Assembly: GCF_023703795.1 (NCBI RefSeq)
Contig: NZ_CP098518.1
Span: 2,976,001-3,040,000 of the forward strand
From: Haloplanus sp. HW8-1
Lineage (GTDB): Archaea; Halobacteriota; Halobacteria; Halobacteriales; Haloferacaceae
DNA: 64,000 nucleotides
Reading direction: 5' to 3'
Below are positions 62,670 through 64,000 of the stretch, piece after piece. Within the stretch, counting starts at the first letter, position 1, and each line of letters starts with the position of its first letter. A program made the position numbers and the translations under genes. The notes beneath the pieces are model-generated. The model ran no database searches. It was not told where the DNA came from and saw only the letters and a program-made list of their open reading frames with translations.

Positions 62670-64000
62670 TCTGGCTACTGTGCCAGCTGGTGAATGGCTC
62701 GGCTCGAGAGCCGATGACGGACGTGCCAAGCTGCGATAAGCCTCAGGGACCTGCATGGAAGGAAAGAACTGAGGATCTCCGAATGGGAATCCCCTCGCAA
62801 TTGCCTCGCGCAATGGGGAACGCTCCGAATTGAAACATCTCAGTAGGAGCAGGAACAGAACGCAAACCGCGATCCCGTTAGTAACCGCGAGTGAACGCGG
62901 GCCAGTCCAAACCGAATCTCTCACGAGACATGTGGTGTCGACTGACGATCACCGTCCGACCCGTCCCGAGAAGTCTCCTGAAACGGAGCGCGATACAGGG
63001 TGACAGCCCCGTATCGGGACACAGTACGACGCGAGTCAGTTCAAGAGTAGCGGGGATTGGATATTCCTCGTGAACGTCCCGGGCATCAACCGGGAAGACT
63101 AAACACTCCTCGAGACCGATAGCGAACAAGTAGCGTGAGCGAACGCTGAAAAGTATCCCGAGAAGGGAACTGCAATAGAGCCTGAACTCAGTTGGCGATC
63201 GAGCGACGGGGCATACAAGGTCCTTCGATAAACGACCGTGGGGCGACCCACCAGTAGGACTCGAAGGAAGCCGATGTTCCGTCGTGCGTTTTGAAAAACG
63301 AACCAGGGAGTGCACTTGCTTGGCGAGCCTAACTCGACCATCGAGGAAGGCACAGGGAAACCGATACGGCCGCAGTCTTAGGACCAGGGCCACCGTGTTC
63401 AAGCGCGGGGAGTCAAGTGGGTGCGACCCGAAACCGGGTGATCTACGCGTGGGCAGGGTGAAGCGTACCGAAAGGCACGTGGAGGCCCGTTAGGGGTGGT
63501 GTCCTACAATACCCTCCCGTGACCTATGCGTAGGGGTGAAAGGCCCATCGAACCCGGCAACAGCTGGTTCCAGCCGAAACATGTCGAAGCATGACCTCTG
63601 CTGAGGTAGTCCGCGAGGTAGAGCGACCGATTGGATGACCCGCCTCCGAGAGGAGTCGGCCATCCTGTCGAACTCCGAACTTGCGGACGCCACAGACGCA
63701 GGGAGTCCGGTGTGCGGGGTAAGCCTGTGCACCGTAAGGGAGACAACCCAGCGGTAGGTTAAGGTCCCCAAGTGTGGATTAAGTGCGATCGAAGGTGGTC
63801 CCGAGCCCTAGACAGCCGGGAGGTGAGCTTAGAAGCAGCTACCCTCTAAGAAAAGCGTAACAGCTTACCGGCCGAGGTTCGGGGCGCCCAAAATGATCGG
63901 GGCTCAAATCCACCACCGAGACCTACCCGTGTCCGTCACAGGACAATCGCGTAGGCTGGCACTCCGCTCGGGCGGAAGTACGGGAGAGATTTCGTATGGA
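62670..64000 (+). rRNA. rrl: 23S ribosomal RNA, 3' part outside window
   Basis: Begins near CTGGCTACTGTGCCAGCTGG, the archaeal 23S 5' region, and runs to the window end (about 1330 of roughly 2900 bases). Recognisable stretches include AGTAGCGTGAGCGAACGCTG near 63130 and CCGATAGCGAACAAGTAGCG. The exact 5' base is uncertain by several positions. Confidence 0.95.

Overview
The window is chromosomal DNA from a haloarchaeon (class Halobacteria). The evidence is very high GC with acidic proteins rich in Asp and Glu, a 2Fe-2S ferredoxin of the 129-residue halophilic type, an MC1 chromosomal protein, halobacterial transducer and multi-PAS kinase architectures, and an archaeal 16S-tRNA-Ala(TGC)-23S operon. 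I do not name a genus. Most genes have a TATA-like AT-rich element (often CTTTA, TTTAA or CTTTTG) about 27 bases before the start codon, so they look leaderless. I used this spacing to choose several starts.

Layout. 1-21.9 kb is housekeeping and small conserved genes: a 3'-truncated hef helicase/nuclease, a small Fe-S ferredoxin, a cupin, a lipoprotein, cstA, an ArsA-type ATPase with a small partner gene, a CobW GTPase, upp, IMPACT and ACT proteins, a two-gene membrane/chemotransducer unit, hisB, hisA and hisI, a phosphohexomutase, a prepilin peptidase and the 2Fe-2S ferredoxin. 22.0-27.6 kb holds lpdA, glyA, gcvPB and gcvPA (one-carbon and glycine metabolism). 27.7-33.9 kb is an accessory catabolic block: Fe-alcohol dehydrogenase, M81 peptidase, aldehyde dehydrogenase, a glutamine-synthetase-like ligase and a PotD-like binding protein. 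The block is decaying: the aldehyde dehydrogenase has a one-base frameshift, and the ligase and the binding protein are both cut off at one shared point where they converge.

34.2-40.1 kb holds ilvA and the 2-oxoacid dehydrogenase genes (E1alpha, E1beta, E2) followed by lipA. Together with lpdA at 22.0 kb these supply a complete lipoate-dependent complex. 40.2-47.5 kb carries a MATE transporter, a Ski2/Hel308-like helicase, a five-PAS histidine kinase and a HAD phosphatase. 47.6-58.0 kb is translation-related: a NucS-like zinc-ribbon protein, tRNA-splicing endonuclease endA, trpS, a candidate phenylalanine-rich leader peptide, pheS, pheT, a duplicated repeat, a broken vapBC module and valS. 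After a stress-protein remnant come pyrD, an AbrB-like gene and MC1.

From about 60.3 kb the ribosomal RNA operon begins: two promoters, a leader that pairs with the 16S 3' flank, 16S, tRNA-Ala, and the start of 23S, which runs off the window.

The most interesting items are the Phe-rich leader ORF before pheST, the deletion joining two convergent genes at 33.28-33.31 kb, the small-membrane-protein/transducer pair at 13.6 kb, the endA-trpS neighbourhood, and the duplicated pheT tail around a hairpin element.
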